From contig CAIYMO010000037.1 of the NCBI GenBank assembly GCA_903927345.1, positions 1-54,115 on the forward strand: a stretch of DNA of 54,115 bases, in the 5' to 3' direction. Source of the stretch: an uncultured Armatimonadota bacterium (GTDB lineage: Bacteria; Armatimonadota; Fimbriimonadia; Fimbriimonadales; Fimbriimonadaceae). The translations under genes were made by a program, and so were the position numbers. Positions 8,420-16,931 of the stretch are shown one piece after another (position 1 is the stretch's first letter; each line of letters opens with the position of its first letter). Under the pieces are notes generated by a model. It saw nothing but the letters and a program-made list of their open reading frames with translations. It was not told the DNA's origin and made no database searches.

Positions 8420-8740
8420 GTGTTCGTCGCCATCAACTACATCACTTGCGAATCCTCCTACATCGCCCGGTTCAAAGAACTATTCATGAACCGAGCCCAC
8501 GCCATCGATCGCCTTGCAGGGTTCATTTCGATGCAAGTGCTCGAGCCCAAAGCCGAAGCTGAACCTTACTTAGTGGTGAGCCAGTGGAACTCCGAGGATG
8601 CGTTCAACGGGTGGCTCAAGTCGCCGGAGTTTGTGGAGGGGCACCGGCGGGCGTTCGCCGATATGAAGGCTGCCAAAGAAAGCGGTTCAACCCCGCCGAT
8701 GCACTCAAAGTTCGTCACTTACTCCGTGCTGACCGACTGA
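8420..8740 (+). CDS. IsdG/HmoB-type heme-degrading monooxygenase
   Basis: 106 residues, the usual size for one-domain heme oxygenases of the ABM fold. The sequence around DAFNGWLKSPEFVEGHRRA and the C-terminal KFVTYSV closely parallel IsdG/IsdI. The catalytic Asn-Trp-His triad of that family appears intact at N6, W65 and H75. The start is GTG; no Shine-Dalgarno sequence is visible. The last 22 bases overlap the convergent acpH-like gene. A generic antibiotic-biosynthesis monooxygenase is the alternative, but the triad favours heme breakdown and iron release in the cytoplasm. Confidence 0.8.
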   Translation: MFVAINYITCESSYIARFKELFMNRAHAIDRLAGFISMQVLEPKAEAEPYLVVSQWNSEDAFNGWLKSPEFVEGHRRAFADMKAAKESGSTPPMHSKFVTYSVLTD

Positions 8741-9294
8741 ACCAAGTCCGGCCAGAACTCGCGAAAATCAAGCTCAAATGCAGCAATTTGGCTCTCAAAA
8801 AGTTCCACTGCACCTGCCATATCCACCGCTCGACCAGAGCGGTGGAGGATGCGCTGCTCCATCCGGTGAAACGTGGTCCGCAAACCATCAAAATCAGAAT
8901 AGCTGAGCAACCACTCGTCCTGAATCATGCGCCGAAGAACAAACTGAGTGTTCTCAGGCAGTAAGTGGAGGTGCTCCAAAATCTCGGCGTGGAGGTTGTG
9001 AACGTATGACTCCACAGGGACTGCAAGTGGCCAGTTGTTCACGAGGAAGTGATCGAAGAAGACATCAACGATCGGGTTCGAAAAGCGCAGATAGCCGATA
9101 AGGCGACCACAGGCACGTTTCACTGCCTCATGTTTGTCAGTAATCGTATCAATGCGGCGATGCAGCAGAACACCCTCTGCAAGAGCACCTGTTAGTGCGA
9201 TCTCATCGGGCCGAGCAAGAAAATCCGCTGCAACATTCCCGACGCGCACTAGAGCGAGATCGGGTGAAAGAACGGCGTGGGCGAGGAGGTTCAT
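8719..9294 (-). CDS. acpH: Acyl carrier protein phosphodiesterase (AcpH) family protein
   Basis: 191 residues matching the AcpH family (PF04336): N-terminus MNLLAHAVLSPD with GNVAADFL, then LHRRIDTITDKHEAVKRA and the FDHFLVNNW segment with conserved metal-binding His/Asp residues of the HD-like fold. The family removes the phosphopantetheine arm from holo-ACP. It is the last gene of a minus-strand operon with pheA and a DUF6714-like gene; GGTGA a few bases before the ATG can serve as ribosome binding site. Its 3' end overlaps the convergent heme oxygenase gene by 22 bases. Confidence 0.85.
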   Translation of the reverse strand: MNLLAHAVLSPDLALVRVGNVAADFLARPDEIALTGALAEGVLLHRRIDTITDKHEAVKRACGRLIGYLRFSNPIVDVFFDHFLVNNWPLAVPVESYVHNLHAEILEHLHLLPENTQFVLRRMIQDEWLLSYSDFDGLRTTFHRMEQRILHRSGRAVDMAGAVELFESQIAAFELDFREFWPDLVQSVSTE

Positions 9295-9307
9295 TGCAAT
9301 TCACCCA

Positions 9308-9862
9308 CTAGACTGGAGTCAGGAACTGGCGCCAGAACGCCGGAACCTCCTGTAGAGACGTTTGAAATGAGAGGGTAACTAACTCTGGATCGATATCTTC
9401 TAAATAGATGTACGACCCATCACTTTGGCGTCCCCATTCGCTCTCAGCAAATTGGAACCACAGATACTCAGCGATTGCCCTAAGCTGGGCCTCGTCAAAA
9501 AGCTCCATGTTTCTAGGGCGGACATTCGAATCTGTTTGGAAATGGAAGTCCAGGCTGTTAGGGGTGAATGCTACGTCGAGTCGCTTAGTTAGCGAAATGC
9601 AAATCGCTGCAGGAAGGTAGTATCGGAACCCGATTGGATCCAGAAAGCAAAAGCCACCGATTCCGCACTCACGGAAGCCATCTCCGTCAATGAGTTCTGT
9701 CCATCGCTGATCGGTATCCTTTTTTCTTGCCGTCGCTCTCTCGGCATCTGAGCCATACATATCGAGCACTTCAGTTTCAGTCCAGGACACACCTCCTTGA
9801 CGGCTGACGTTTCCGAAAGCTGCTTTGATAAAGCCGATAAGCTCTGACCTAGTTGCGATCAT
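9308..9862 (-). CDS. DUF6714-like protein of unknown function
   Basis: The 184 residues resemble proteins I know as DUF6714, recognisable by GIGGFCFLDPIGFRYYLPAAI and the C-terminal SLQEVPAFWRQFL. No catalytic residues or membrane segments are evident. The gene starts 9 bases after the pheA stop with an AAGG-type ribosome binding site, and ends 13 bases before acpH, so it is in the middle of a three-gene transcript. The family name is from memory of the conserved central motif and is moderately sure. Confidence 0.65.
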   Translation of the reverse strand: MIATRSELIGFIKAAFGNVSRQGGVSWTETEVLDMYGSDAERATARKKDTDQRWTELIDGDGFRECGIGGFCFLDPIGFRYYLPAAICISLTKRLDVAFTPNSLDFHFQTDSNVRPRNMELFDEAQLRAIAEYLWFQFAESEWGRQSDGSYIYLEDIDPELVTLSFQTSLQEVPAFWRQFLTPV

Positions 9863-9871
9863 TATTGACCT

Positions 9872-10978
9872 TCACTGACTATCCGCAAGCGGATAGCTAC
9901 CCAGTACCGTCGTCTCCAAGGCCAAACTCCTCAGCCGATGAATCGCCGATACGAAGTGCTCATCCGTCCGATGTCCCGCACAATCCGCATAAAAGATGTA
10001 CTCAAACGAAGCCCGAGGAGCGGGGCGCGACTCGATCATCATGAGGTTGACCCCCTGCTCGTAAAACGTCTCCAGCGCCCGATACAACTCACCAGGCCGG
10101 TTGCGCAGGTTGAACATAACGCTCGTCTTATCGCGCCCCGTCTTCATCGGCTCGTTATAACCAATCACCAGGAATCGAGTTCGGTTGGTAGGGTTATCCG
10201 CAATGTGCTCTTCAAGAATCGGAATCCCGACAGTCTCGGCACCCAATGCATTTGAAATTGCCGCTGACCGAGGGTCTTCCAGAGCCCGTTGAGCAGCTCG
10301 CGCGGTCGGAACAACCTCAATGATCTCCGCCGAAGGAAGGTTCATCTTAAGCCAGCGCTTACACTGAGTCGCAGGCTGCGGTCCAGCAAAAACACGCTCA
10401 ATCTGATCTAGAGAAGGTGCGACTGAAACCAACAGGTGGTGGATCGGAACGTAGGTCTCCGCGCAAATCTTGACGTTTGTCTGCGGAAACATATCGAGCG
10501 TCTCAGGCACAACGCCCGCCACCGAGTTCTCCACCGGAACGACGCCGTAATCCGCCTTCCCATTTTCAACCGCCAGAAACACATCGGAAATCGAGTCCTG
10601 GGCAACCATTGCCGCACTGGAGCCAAAGGTCTGCAGAGCCGCCATGTTGGTGAAGGTGCCAGGAGGTCCCCAATACGCAATTGACATCGGCTTCTCTGCC
10701 GCAATCGCCGCCGAAATGATCTCACGATAGATGGACTTCAACTGCTGAGGAAGCAAGGGGCCAGGATTGATCGCAGAGAGTTTCTCGTAAACCGCCCGCT
10801 CACGCTCAGGTGTAAAAAACGGCTTTCCATCGATGCGCTTGATGGCACCAACTTCAGTTGCAAGCTCAGTTCGACGAGAAAGAAGCCGAACTAACTCGGC
10901 ATCAACGGCGTCAATATCCGCTCGGATTTCATCCAAAGGTCTTGGATCAGAGTTGTCGCCGTGCGGAAGATGCGCCAT
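9872..10978 (-). CDS. pheA: Bifunctional chorismate mutase / prephenate dehydratase
   Basis: The 368 residues have three parts: an AroQ-type chorismate mutase helix bundle near the N-terminus (PLDEIRADIDAVDAELVRLLSRR), a prephenate dehydratase domain (AYWGPPGTFTNMAA, VPVENSVAGVVPETLD, TRFLVIG) and a C-terminal ACT domain with GELYRAL and ESRP, the residues that bind phenylalanine for feedback inhibition. It makes phenylpyruvate from chorismate. The ATG at 10978 is chosen over an in-frame upstream one at 11053 because it follows a TATAAT by 9 bases and gives a normal-length mutase domain. Confidence 0.95.
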   Translation of the reverse strand: MAHLPHGDNSDPRPLDEIRADIDAVDAELVRLLSRRTELATEVGAIKRIDGKPFFTPERERAVYEKLSAINPGPLLPQQLKSIYREIISAAIAAEKPMSIAYWGPPGTFTNMAALQTFGSSAAMVAQDSISDVFLAVENGKADYGVVPVENSVAGVVPETLDMFPQTNVKICAETYVPIHHLLVSVAPSLDQIERVFAGPQPATQCKRWLKMNLPSAEIIEVVPTARAAQRALEDPRSAAISNALGAETVGIPILEEHIADNPTNRTRFLVIGYNEPMKTGRDKTSVMFNLRNRPGELYRALETFYEQGVNLMMIESRPAPRASFEYIFYADCAGHRTDEHFVSAIHRLRSLALETTVLGSYPLADSQ

Positions 10979-10987
10979 GAACCTAAG

Positions 10988-10993
10988 ATTATA
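10988..10993 (-). promoter_or_regulatory. -10 TATAAT for the pheA operon
   Basis: A perfect TATAAT on the minus strand, 9 bases from the pheA ATG. Confidence 0.55.
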
Positions 10994-11059
10994 GAAATGT
11001 TCCGAGGCAAACCTGCAACCTAAAGGCACGTTTCCAGATAGAATCATGGGCATTAGTCG

Positions 11060-11923
11060 GTGGAGTACCCCTTAATTCAGAGCCTCAAAGAGATGTCAAC
11101 CCGCGATATGGTCGTCGCGCTCATTGATGTCCTCATCGTGGCGTTCCTGATCTACCGGATTCTAATGCTCGTCCGAGGCACGCGTGGTTGGCGCATTTTG
11201 CTCGGCGTTCTCGTGTTCACGGTTGCGCTGGTGGTCAGCGACACCCTCCACCTCACGACGCTTCATTGGATTCTCGAGAAGGCAACGTTGCTCGGTCCCG
11301 TCGCTCTCGTCATCCTCTTCCTTCCCGAACTCCGACAGGCACTCGAAGGTCTCACAAGATTCGGCTTCCTCGCCGACGCCGTCAAAGACGTTGGCCACGA
11401 ACAAAACCTTGACCGAGCCTCGGTCGAAGAGATCGTCGGCGCCGTCGCAGAAATGTCAAAGGACAAGGTCGGAGCGATCATCGTCATCGAAACCGGAAGC
11501 CACTTGGACGAAGTCGCCGCAACCGGTGTGACGCTCAATGCGAAGATCACCACTTCGCTGCTCGGTTCAATCTTCTTCGGCCAAAACCCACTCCACGACG
11601 GAGCCGTGATCATCCGGGGCGATCATGTCTTCGCCGCAGCCTGTCGACTTCCTCTCAGCGAAAACCAGCGTATTGACCGACGCATGCACATGCGCCACCG
11701 CGCGGCCGTTGGGGTTACCGAAAGCAACGACGTGATCTCAATCGTGGTCAGCGAAGAGCGAGGTACGATTTCCGTCGCCCAGGAAGGTCGAATTACCCCA
11801 ATGGCAACGACCACCGATCTGCGAGAATTCCTGATCAAGAACACAGTGGAACAGGTCGAACCTGACGAGCCACCGAAGAAACGTCGCCGAGATCGGAGCA
11901 AGAAAGAGGAGGAATCGGTATGA
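11060..11923 (+). CDS. cdaA: Diadenylate cyclase CdaA (c-di-AMP synthase)
   Basis: The 287 residues show three N-terminal membrane helices (about 17-33, 47-61, 72-90), a linker and a DAC domain. The catalytic DGA (180-182, in HDGAVII) and RHR (212-214, in MRHRAAVG) motifs that bind ATP are both present. It condenses two ATP to c-di-AMP at the membrane. The start given is GTG; an in-frame ATG at 11093 would drop 11 polar residues and is a real alternative. The tail is a highly charged Lys/Arg/Glu stretch. The stop overlaps the cdaR start (ATGA). Confidence 0.95.
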   Translation: MEYPLIQSLKEMSTRDMVVALIDVLIVAFLIYRILMLVRGTRGWRILLGVLVFTVALVVSDTLHLTTLHWILEKATLLGPVALVILFLPELRQALEGLTRFGFLADAVKDVGHEQNLDRASVEEIVGAVAEMSKDKVGAIIVIETGSHLDEVAATGVTLNAKITTSLLGSIFFGQNPLHDGAVIIRGDHVFAAACRLPLSENQRIDRRMHMRHRAAVGVTESNDVISIVVSEERGTISVAQEGRITPMATTTDLREFLIKNTVEQVEPDEPPKKRRRDRSKKEEESV

Positions 11924-12633
11924 ACAAAGTAAACGTGCCTCTCGCCCTAATGTCGTTGCTCATTAGCGTCCTTCTCTGGCTCAACATCTTTAACACCCGA
12001 TCCGTAAAGTCCCGAACCCAGGTCTTCGCCGTCAGGATCACAACCGTCAGCCTGGATGACACAAAGTTCCTTGTCTCAGATTCGCCCGAAGACGTTTCCG
12101 TCACCGTTGCTGGTTCAACATCGCAGATCCGAACCGTCATGGGCCAAGAAGTTTCGGGCTACGTTGATCTCTCGCAAGCACAACCCGGGACGAGTAGCTA
12201 TCCAGTGGTTGTCTATCCCCCCAACGTCCGCGATCTCCTCGTAAACCCGACGGTCACGGCAAGAATCAAAGTCGAACCGGTCCTGGTTAAGGAGGTTCCG
12301 ATCACGGTGAACCGAACCGGACGCCTTGCCGCAAGGTCCGCCGACGTCGAAGCCGTCGACACCTTCCCCCGAACGATCTTTATCGCCGGATCCGCTGATG
12401 CGATCCAGAAAACAACATCCGTCGCTGTCAACGTTGATCTATCCGACGACGTAACGAGCACGGCTGGCGCAGAACTTGAAGCAAAGCCCGTAGACCAAAG
12501 TGGGAAGCCTGTACAAAAAGTGATGATCTCTGCCACCGGAAAAGACGTCCACTACCAAGAGGCCTCCCTTGTAACACCCTTCCTCGTGCGGGTAAGAGTC
12601 AAGATGAAAGCCCCCGAGGTAACCGGACCTTGA
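11920..12633 (+). CDS. cdaR: CdaR/YbbR-domain regulator of CdaA
   Basis: The 237 residues have one N-terminal transmembrane segment (about 7-25, PLALMSLLISVLLWLNIF) followed by extracytoplasmic YbbR repeats (SVTVAGSTSQI, VTARIKVEPVLVKEVPITVNRTG, then a third unit). In Firmicutes CdaR binds CdaA and modulates c-di-AMP synthesis; the overlap with cdaA supports the same role here. The usual third gene, glmM, is replaced by an acetyltransferase whose TTG overlaps this stop codon. Confidence 0.9.
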   Translation: MNKVNVPLALMSLLISVLLWLNIFNTRSVKSRTQVFAVRITTVSLDDTKFLVSDSPEDVSVTVAGSTSQIRTVMGQEVSGYVDLSQAQPGTSSYPVVVYPPNVRDLLVNPTVTARIKVEPVLVKEVPITVNRTGRLAARSADVEAVDTFPRTIFIAGSADAIQKTTSVAVNVDLSDDVTSTAGAELEAKPVDQSGKPVQKVMISATGKDVHYQEASLVTPFLVRVRVKMKAPEVTGP

Positions 12634-13403
12634 CCGAAATCCGACCAATCAAGGAGTCCGAAGCCGAAGCGTTCCTAAGCTTGCTCTGTAAGGTCTTCGA
12701 ACTTGATTTCAACCTCGCCTACGACATCTTCTTCACCGAGCCGATGTTCGACCTCAACCGAAAGTGGGCGATCATCGAAGGACAAGAAATCGTTTCTGTA
12801 CTCACCACCACCCCGCTGGAATTTGGCTGGGGCAAAGCCGTCGGTATCGCAGGAGTCGCAACCCATCCCGATCGTCGAAACGAAGGCTACGGTCGCCGGC
12901 TCATCGAACGAGTCCTGCGCGACTCTGAGCGCGCCGGCGAAGAAGCCGCGATGCTTTTTGCCACGGACCTCCGACTCTACGAAGCCCTCGGCTTCGAAGG
13001 TCTAGACCGGGTCGTTCGTGGCCCCATCACCTCGCTCCCTCTCGAAGTCGATCTCCCCACCTACGACTTCGCCGAGCTCCGCGCCCGATACGACGCTTGG
13101 GCGTCCGAACACCCAGACCGACTCAGACGCGACGACCGCCGTTGGCGATACTGGCAGTGGAACTACCGCGACTCCATGGCGTTTGGAGATGGCTACCTCA
13201 GCCTCGAAAATGAGACAGTTCGAGAAGTGCTGAACACGTCGCTGCTGAAAAAATGGCCAGTCCCCCGAGGCACAGAGTGGCTCGGCACGTCATTCATGAC
13301 CGACCAACTCGAGGTCCCACTCGGTGCCGTAAACGTCCCGATGTATCTCATGGGACGCAACGTCCCCGGTCAGCCCCAGTTCTTCATGACCGACCAGTTT
13401 TGA
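12630..13403 (+). CDS. GNAT-family N-acetyltransferase (Eis-like)
   Basis: 257 residues with an N-terminal GNAT domain. The acetyl-CoA loop is clear in GVATHPDRRNEGYGRRLI (about residues 71-88), and the DLRLYEALGFEGL segment is the usual end of the fold. The C-terminal 120 residues lack a clear motif; Eis-type enzymes carry a second GNAT half and a sterol-carrier domain, so this may be a shortened relative. The TTG start is embedded in the cdaR stop (TTGA), implying coupled translation. Confidence 0.82.
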   Translation: MTEIRPIKESEAEAFLSLLCKVFELDFNLAYDIFFTEPMFDLNRKWAIIEGQEIVSVLTTTPLEFGWGKAVGIAGVATHPDRRNEGYGRRLIERVLRDSERAGEEAAMLFATDLRLYEALGFEGLDRVVRGPITSLPLEVDLPTYDFAELRARYDAWASEHPDRLRRDDRRWRYWQWNYRDSMAFGDGYLSLENETVREVLNTSLLKKWPVPRGTEWLGTSFMTDQLEVPLGAVNVPMYLMGRNVPGQPQFFMTDQF

Positions 13404-13405
13404 GC

Positions 13406-13411
13406 TAAACT
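13406..13411 (+). promoter_or_regulatory. -10-like TAAACT for the metzincin gene
   Basis: TAAACT lies 6 bases before the ATG and just after the upstream stop codon, so the protease gene can be transcribed separately from cdaAR. Confidence 0.5.
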
Positions 13412-13417
13412 CCGCCA

Positions 13418-15301
13418 ATGCCCTTGGCCGCGTTTGCTCTCGCGACGACCCTTGCCACATCCGATTTCTTCCTGGATGACGACAACGATGGCCTCCTCAA
13501 CGGTTGGGAGCGGCACGGATTCGGACCTCTCAATCCAGAAGTCCAAAACTGTAATCCGAAGCACGCCGACATCATCATCTGCTTCCGTATTCGACCCGGA
13601 ATGACCGATGCCACCGTAAAACCCACCATTGAGCGGCTAACGAAATTCTACGCAGACATGCCGTTCACGAACCCCGACGGCAAGCGCGGACTGAACCTCA
13701 TACCCGTCGTTCTCCCTCCGCACCCCGAGGACAAAGGCCAAGGATACATCGAGTTCTATAACCAAGGAATGCCCACCGAGTGGCGGGGACTAGCCCACGG
13801 AGTCTTTGTGGGAAACTCGCCCGGCGGCGGCGGCCAAGCCAACCGCCCCGACTGGTGTGGCACGGGTTACAACTGGTGGACCATCGCCCATGAAGTCGGG
13901 CACCAACTCGGCCTCCCCCACGAACCTCTCGGGTTCGGTCTCGGCTCGCCGCTCCACACCAGCCTGATGAACTACGACTACTCGTACCAACTGGATGGCG
14001 ACGGACAAAAGGTCCGCTTCTCCTTCGGCGAGTTCGCCTCATGGAAAGGAAGCGAGGCCGACCTCAACGAAGTCCTCCCCTTCGGCATCGATCAGCTCAA
14101 GTTCCTCTCAAACCGCCCCCACTACTTCTCCCTCAAGTCCCTCGGTAAGGCCAAAACGTCGGTCGACTGGAACCGCAACGGAGTTCACGCCGAAACCCAC
14201 GTCCGCGCGAACATCAACGACGGCTACTCGGTCGGGCTCTCCTCCAACATCAAGTCAAAGAAGATCGCCGGTGCTCCAGTCTTGGTGACCGACGGAAAGA
14301 CTCTCTCTATGGTTGCTCCGGTCTCCGAGTTCATGAATGAGACGAGCCCGTCGAAGGACCATCCGGCGACGGCGACGTTGTTTAGGATCGACGGAAAGAA
14401 GTGCGTGGAGGTGAAGAAACTATCTGATCCCGCAGCTGTCAAAGGGGACATCTCAGCGGTGATCTACCAAGGGAAGTTAGAAATTTGCTATCAAGGAAGC
14501 TCAGGAACTGACTGGGCCAAGTTCCAACTTGGTACGGACATCTCCCAAATCGACGGGATCCTCGGTTTGGGAGATGTCCGGGAATCCACCCCGACCAAAC
14601 TTAACGTCGTTAACCTACCAGCTTCGGACGGGTCGCTCGTGGTTACACCGAAGGGTGTCATCCAGCTGCACACCGAACGGAAATCCGGGGCGGTTCATTT
14701 TGGTGGTTGGATGGAGAACATCGCAAAGAGCACGAAGCCCGCTGCCGGAGTCTGGAATCCCGTCAGGAAGGTCCTTGCTGTGGCGTACGTCGAAGACACC
14801 GACAAGCTGAAAGGCCTGATCAAGATCATCGAAGTTGACCCATTCAAGAAGATGATTGTATCGAAGGCGCCGATGACCGTTGGTGGCGAGAAATCACCAG
14901 CCCAAACCTCGGCAAAACCCGTCATCTTCTTCGACTCGCTTTCATCCACTTATCGCGTCCTCGTGAAAGGCCGTTACGACGACCCCCACCAGCCCGGACT
15001 CAACTACATGTGCCGCCAAATCGCCAGCCGCGACGGCTGGTGGATCAAGATGATGGGCAACGAATGGGCAAACTCCCGCAGCGTCGCCTCGGCCGTCGAA
15101 TTCAACGGTGACATGGCGTACGCCTACCGCTGGTATGGCGGAGGAGAAGACGGAATGGCCTGGATCTCCATGCGCGCCTCCGGAATCGAGAAGGGAATCA
15201 TCACCGACTTCGACGAAGTCGGTTTCATCTTCAACCACGGCCTCCGAGACTCCCTCAACGCAGTGCGCAACGAACAATGGCCGCGCAAAGGCTGGCGCTA
15301 G
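13418..15301 (+). CDS. Secreted metzincin-type zinc metallopeptidase
   Basis: The 627 residues carry a short signal peptide (about 1-15), then DDDNDGLLNGWERHGF (20-35), a calcium-binding type-3-like repeat often found at the start of secreted proteins. The zinc motif HExxHxxGxxH is exact at 158-168 (HEVGHQLGLPH), and LMNYDY (183-188) supplies the Met-turn that defines metzincins. The roughly 400-residue C-terminal part is probably a beta-propeller-like or substrate-binding region but has no motif I can name. Promoter evidence supports independent expression. The HEAT-repeat gene follows with no gap. Confidence 0.88.
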   Translation: MPLAAFALATTLATSDFFLDDDNDGLLNGWERHGFGPLNPEVQNCNPKHADIIICFRIRPGMTDATVKPTIERLTKFYADMPFTNPDGKRGLNLIPVVLPPHPEDKGQGYIEFYNQGMPTEWRGLAHGVFVGNSPGGGGQANRPDWCGTGYNWWTIAHEVGHQLGLPHEPLGFGLGSPLHTSLMNYDYSYQLDGDGQKVRFSFGEFASWKGSEADLNEVLPFGIDQLKFLSNRPHYFSLKSLGKAKTSVDWNRNGVHAETHVRANINDGYSVGLSSNIKSKKIAGAPVLVTDGKTLSMVAPVSEFMNETSPSKDHPATATLFRIDGKKCVEVKKLSDPAAVKGDISAVIYQGKLEICYQGSSGTDWAKFQLGTDISQIDGILGLGDVRESTPTKLNVVNLPASDGSLVVTPKGVIQLHTERKSGAVHFGGWMENIAKSTKPAAGVWNPVRKVLAVAYVEDTDKLKGLIKIIEVDPFKKMIVSKAPMTVGGEKSPAQTSAKPVIFFDSLSSTYRVLVKGRYDDPHQPGLNYMCRQIASRDGWWIKMMGNEWANSRSVASAVEFNGDMAYAYRWYGGGEDGMAWISMRASGIEKGIITDFDEVGFIFNHGLRDSLNAVRNEQWPRKGWR

Positions 15302-16102
15302 ATGGTGTTTCTGACTACTGATCCAGACGACTTTGAACGGGACATCACGTCGGCTCAAGCGGAGGAAGAGCTGTTGGGCTATATGAATCAGCTCGGAACC
15401 ATCTCGAAGAATCATGTCGACTTTGAGCGGCTAGTCCTTATCGCCCGATGGTTTCCCAAGCGTCAGCCTCTGGCAGCGGCGATCCTGCGGAGCGCGGCAA
15501 TGCACCCAACCTCATTCATCCGGGGCGATGCCGTTGATGCACTCGGATTCATCGGTAATCGGAACGACTATCGTTGTCTCGTCTCCGCTCTCAACGATCC
15601 GGACGACTTGGTCGCCAGTTCCGCAGCTGACTCGCTCTTCGTGGTGGGCGAACGACTGGCAATTCCTCACCTTCGGCGCGTCTTGCTTGGGCTTTACGGT
15701 CGACTCACACAAAAATTTGCCGTGATCTGCCTGACCAAATTCGACGATCCGGCTCGGTTCGTCCCGATGCTGAACGAAGCACTCAGGTCCCGAAACATCT
15801 GGGTTGAAGCCGAAGCCGAAATTTTTTCTTTCAAACTGGCGTATCTGGGTGAATCCGAGCTAGAGACCTTTCTCTCCCTTCTCGACCGCCCCCGACACTA
15901 CGAGTACATGCTCCCATTCAGAGAGTTCCAAGCAAATCCCGAGAGCTTTCATAAGCTGAGTACTTCCGGTCAGGCGCTGGTCCTCTCGCGATTGCAAACC
16001 TTCAAAGAAATGATCGAACCCGACGAGGAGTACCCAAGATGGCAGGTGACAATGGCGGATGAGGTTATCCAGGTACTGATGAGTGAAACACCAGCGGTCT
16101 GA
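15302..16102 (+). CDS. HEAT-repeat-like protein
   Basis: 266 residues, all helical. The segment SFIRGDAVDALGFIGNRNDYRCLVSALNDPDDLVASSAADSLFVVGERLAIPHLRRVL (about 70-127) shows two HEAT/PBS-lyase-type repeats with the usual buried Ala-Leu pattern and Asp-Pro turn. Its role is presumably a protein-interaction scaffold. The ATG follows the metallopeptidase stop codon directly, so the two are co-transcribed. There is no signal peptide, so it is cytoplasmic whereas its neighbour is exported. Confidence 0.75.
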   Translation: MVFLTTDPDDFERDITSAQAEEELLGYMNQLGTISKNHVDFERLVLIARWFPKRQPLAAAILRSAAMHPTSFIRGDAVDALGFIGNRNDYRCLVSALNDPDDLVASSAADSLFVVGERLAIPHLRRVLLGLYGRLTQKFAVICLTKFDDPARFVPMLNEALRSRNIWVEAEAEIFSFKLAYLGESELETFLSLLDRPRHYEYMLPFREFQANPESFHKLSTSGQALVLSRLQTFKEMIEPDEEYPRWQVTMADEVIQVLMSETPAV

Positions 16103-16133
16103 CCTGGCTCCTTCAATTCACCTTGTCTCAAAG

Positions 16134-16463
16134 TTAACCAGCAAAATAGACCAAGAACTCGCCGTCCGGACCCCAGCGGTCGGCGACGTCCTGCAGGCAC
16201 TCGAGTAGCGCCGTCCAATCCTCGTTACGATGACCGTGGTGAACCACCAACGCAAACTTGTTCCCACCCAACCACGAAAGGTCCGAAAGACAGTCAATCA
16301 GCGCATCCCAGTTATGCCCAAAGTAAGAAGGGAACTCCCAAACCTCAGCCAGACCCTTCAGGATTTCCACTTTCGAATCAGCCCCTGAAGCGTCCCATTC
16401 GCGAACGGCGTGCGTCGCCTTGAGTCCGTCAATCCCAGCCTTTGGGACTCGGTGACGCCTCAC
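16134..16463 (-). CDS. Barstar-family ribonuclease inhibitor
   Basis: 109 residues with the barstar signature FPSYFGHNWDALIDCLSDL (44-62), where barstar has YYGENLDALWDCL. The two acidic residues that plug the barnase active site (barstar D35 and D39) align with D53 and D57. The GTG start overlaps the stop of the barnase-like gene (GTGA), so inhibitor and RNase are made together. This is the cytoplasmic immunity half of the pair. Confidence 0.9.
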   Translation of the reverse strand: MRRHRVPKAGIDGLKATHAVREWDASGADSKVEILKGLAEVWEFPSYFGHNWDALIDCLSDLSWLGGNKFALVVHHGHRNEDWTALLECLQDVADRWGPDGEFLVYFAG

Positions 16464-16918
16464 TTGCTCACCCTCGTAAAGCTATCATAGTGATCGCCGG
16501 TGTACCAAACGGAGCCATCCTTTCCAATCACCACTCGCTGTGGACCAGGGAACTTCGGGCTATGCAGAGTGTGCACAAACTCGCGGTAATACTCGCGATC
16601 ATTTTGCCGGGGAAGCAACCGCTCCCGATTCCCAAAGAACCCACCGTCGTTCCGGTGATTCAGCCTCTCGCCTTTGCGTATGCGGTCAATGGTCGGGTTG
16701 ATGTCCATCTCGCCCCGATAGACTTCCCGCCCAAAGTCAACGACGCGGACGTCTTTGAGAATCTCAAGCTTGCCCTGAACCGCACCAACCTGCGGCTGTC
16801 CAAACCCTGATTGGCTGCTCCCTCGTGAAGGTGTCCCTCCAGAGAGACCCTTTGCAACCAGCAATCCAGCGGCGAACATCGCCACAGCCCCGGCTACTAG
16901 CAAACGAGAACCAACCAT
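16460..16918 (-). CDS. Barnase-like secreted ribonuclease
   Basis: The 152 residues begin with an uncleaved or cleaved hydrophobic export segment (about 5-24, LLVAGAVAMFAAGLLVAKGL), then a Ser/Gly linker and a microbial RNase (PF00545) domain at about 75-150. GGFFGNRERLLP (92-103) matches GGDIFSNREGKLP of barnase. The general base and acid and the catalytic arginine are recognisable as E113, H143 (GDHYDSFTRV) and R128. It cleaves RNA, probably after guanosine, outside the cytoplasm. The frame extends to 17083, but the ATG at 16918 is the one that gives an export signal. A CATAAT lies 12 bases upstream (16931-16936), overlapping the preceding stop codon. Confidence 0.88.
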   Translation of the reverse strand: MVGSRLLVAGAVAMFAAGLLVAKGLSGGTPSRGSSQSGFGQPQVGAVQGKLEILKDVRVVDFGREVYRGEMDINPTIDRIRKGERLNHRNDGGFFGNRERLLPRQNDREYYREFVHTLHSPKFPGPQRVVIGKDGSVWYTGDHYDSFTRVSK

Positions 16919-16931
16919 ACTCACTTCGATA

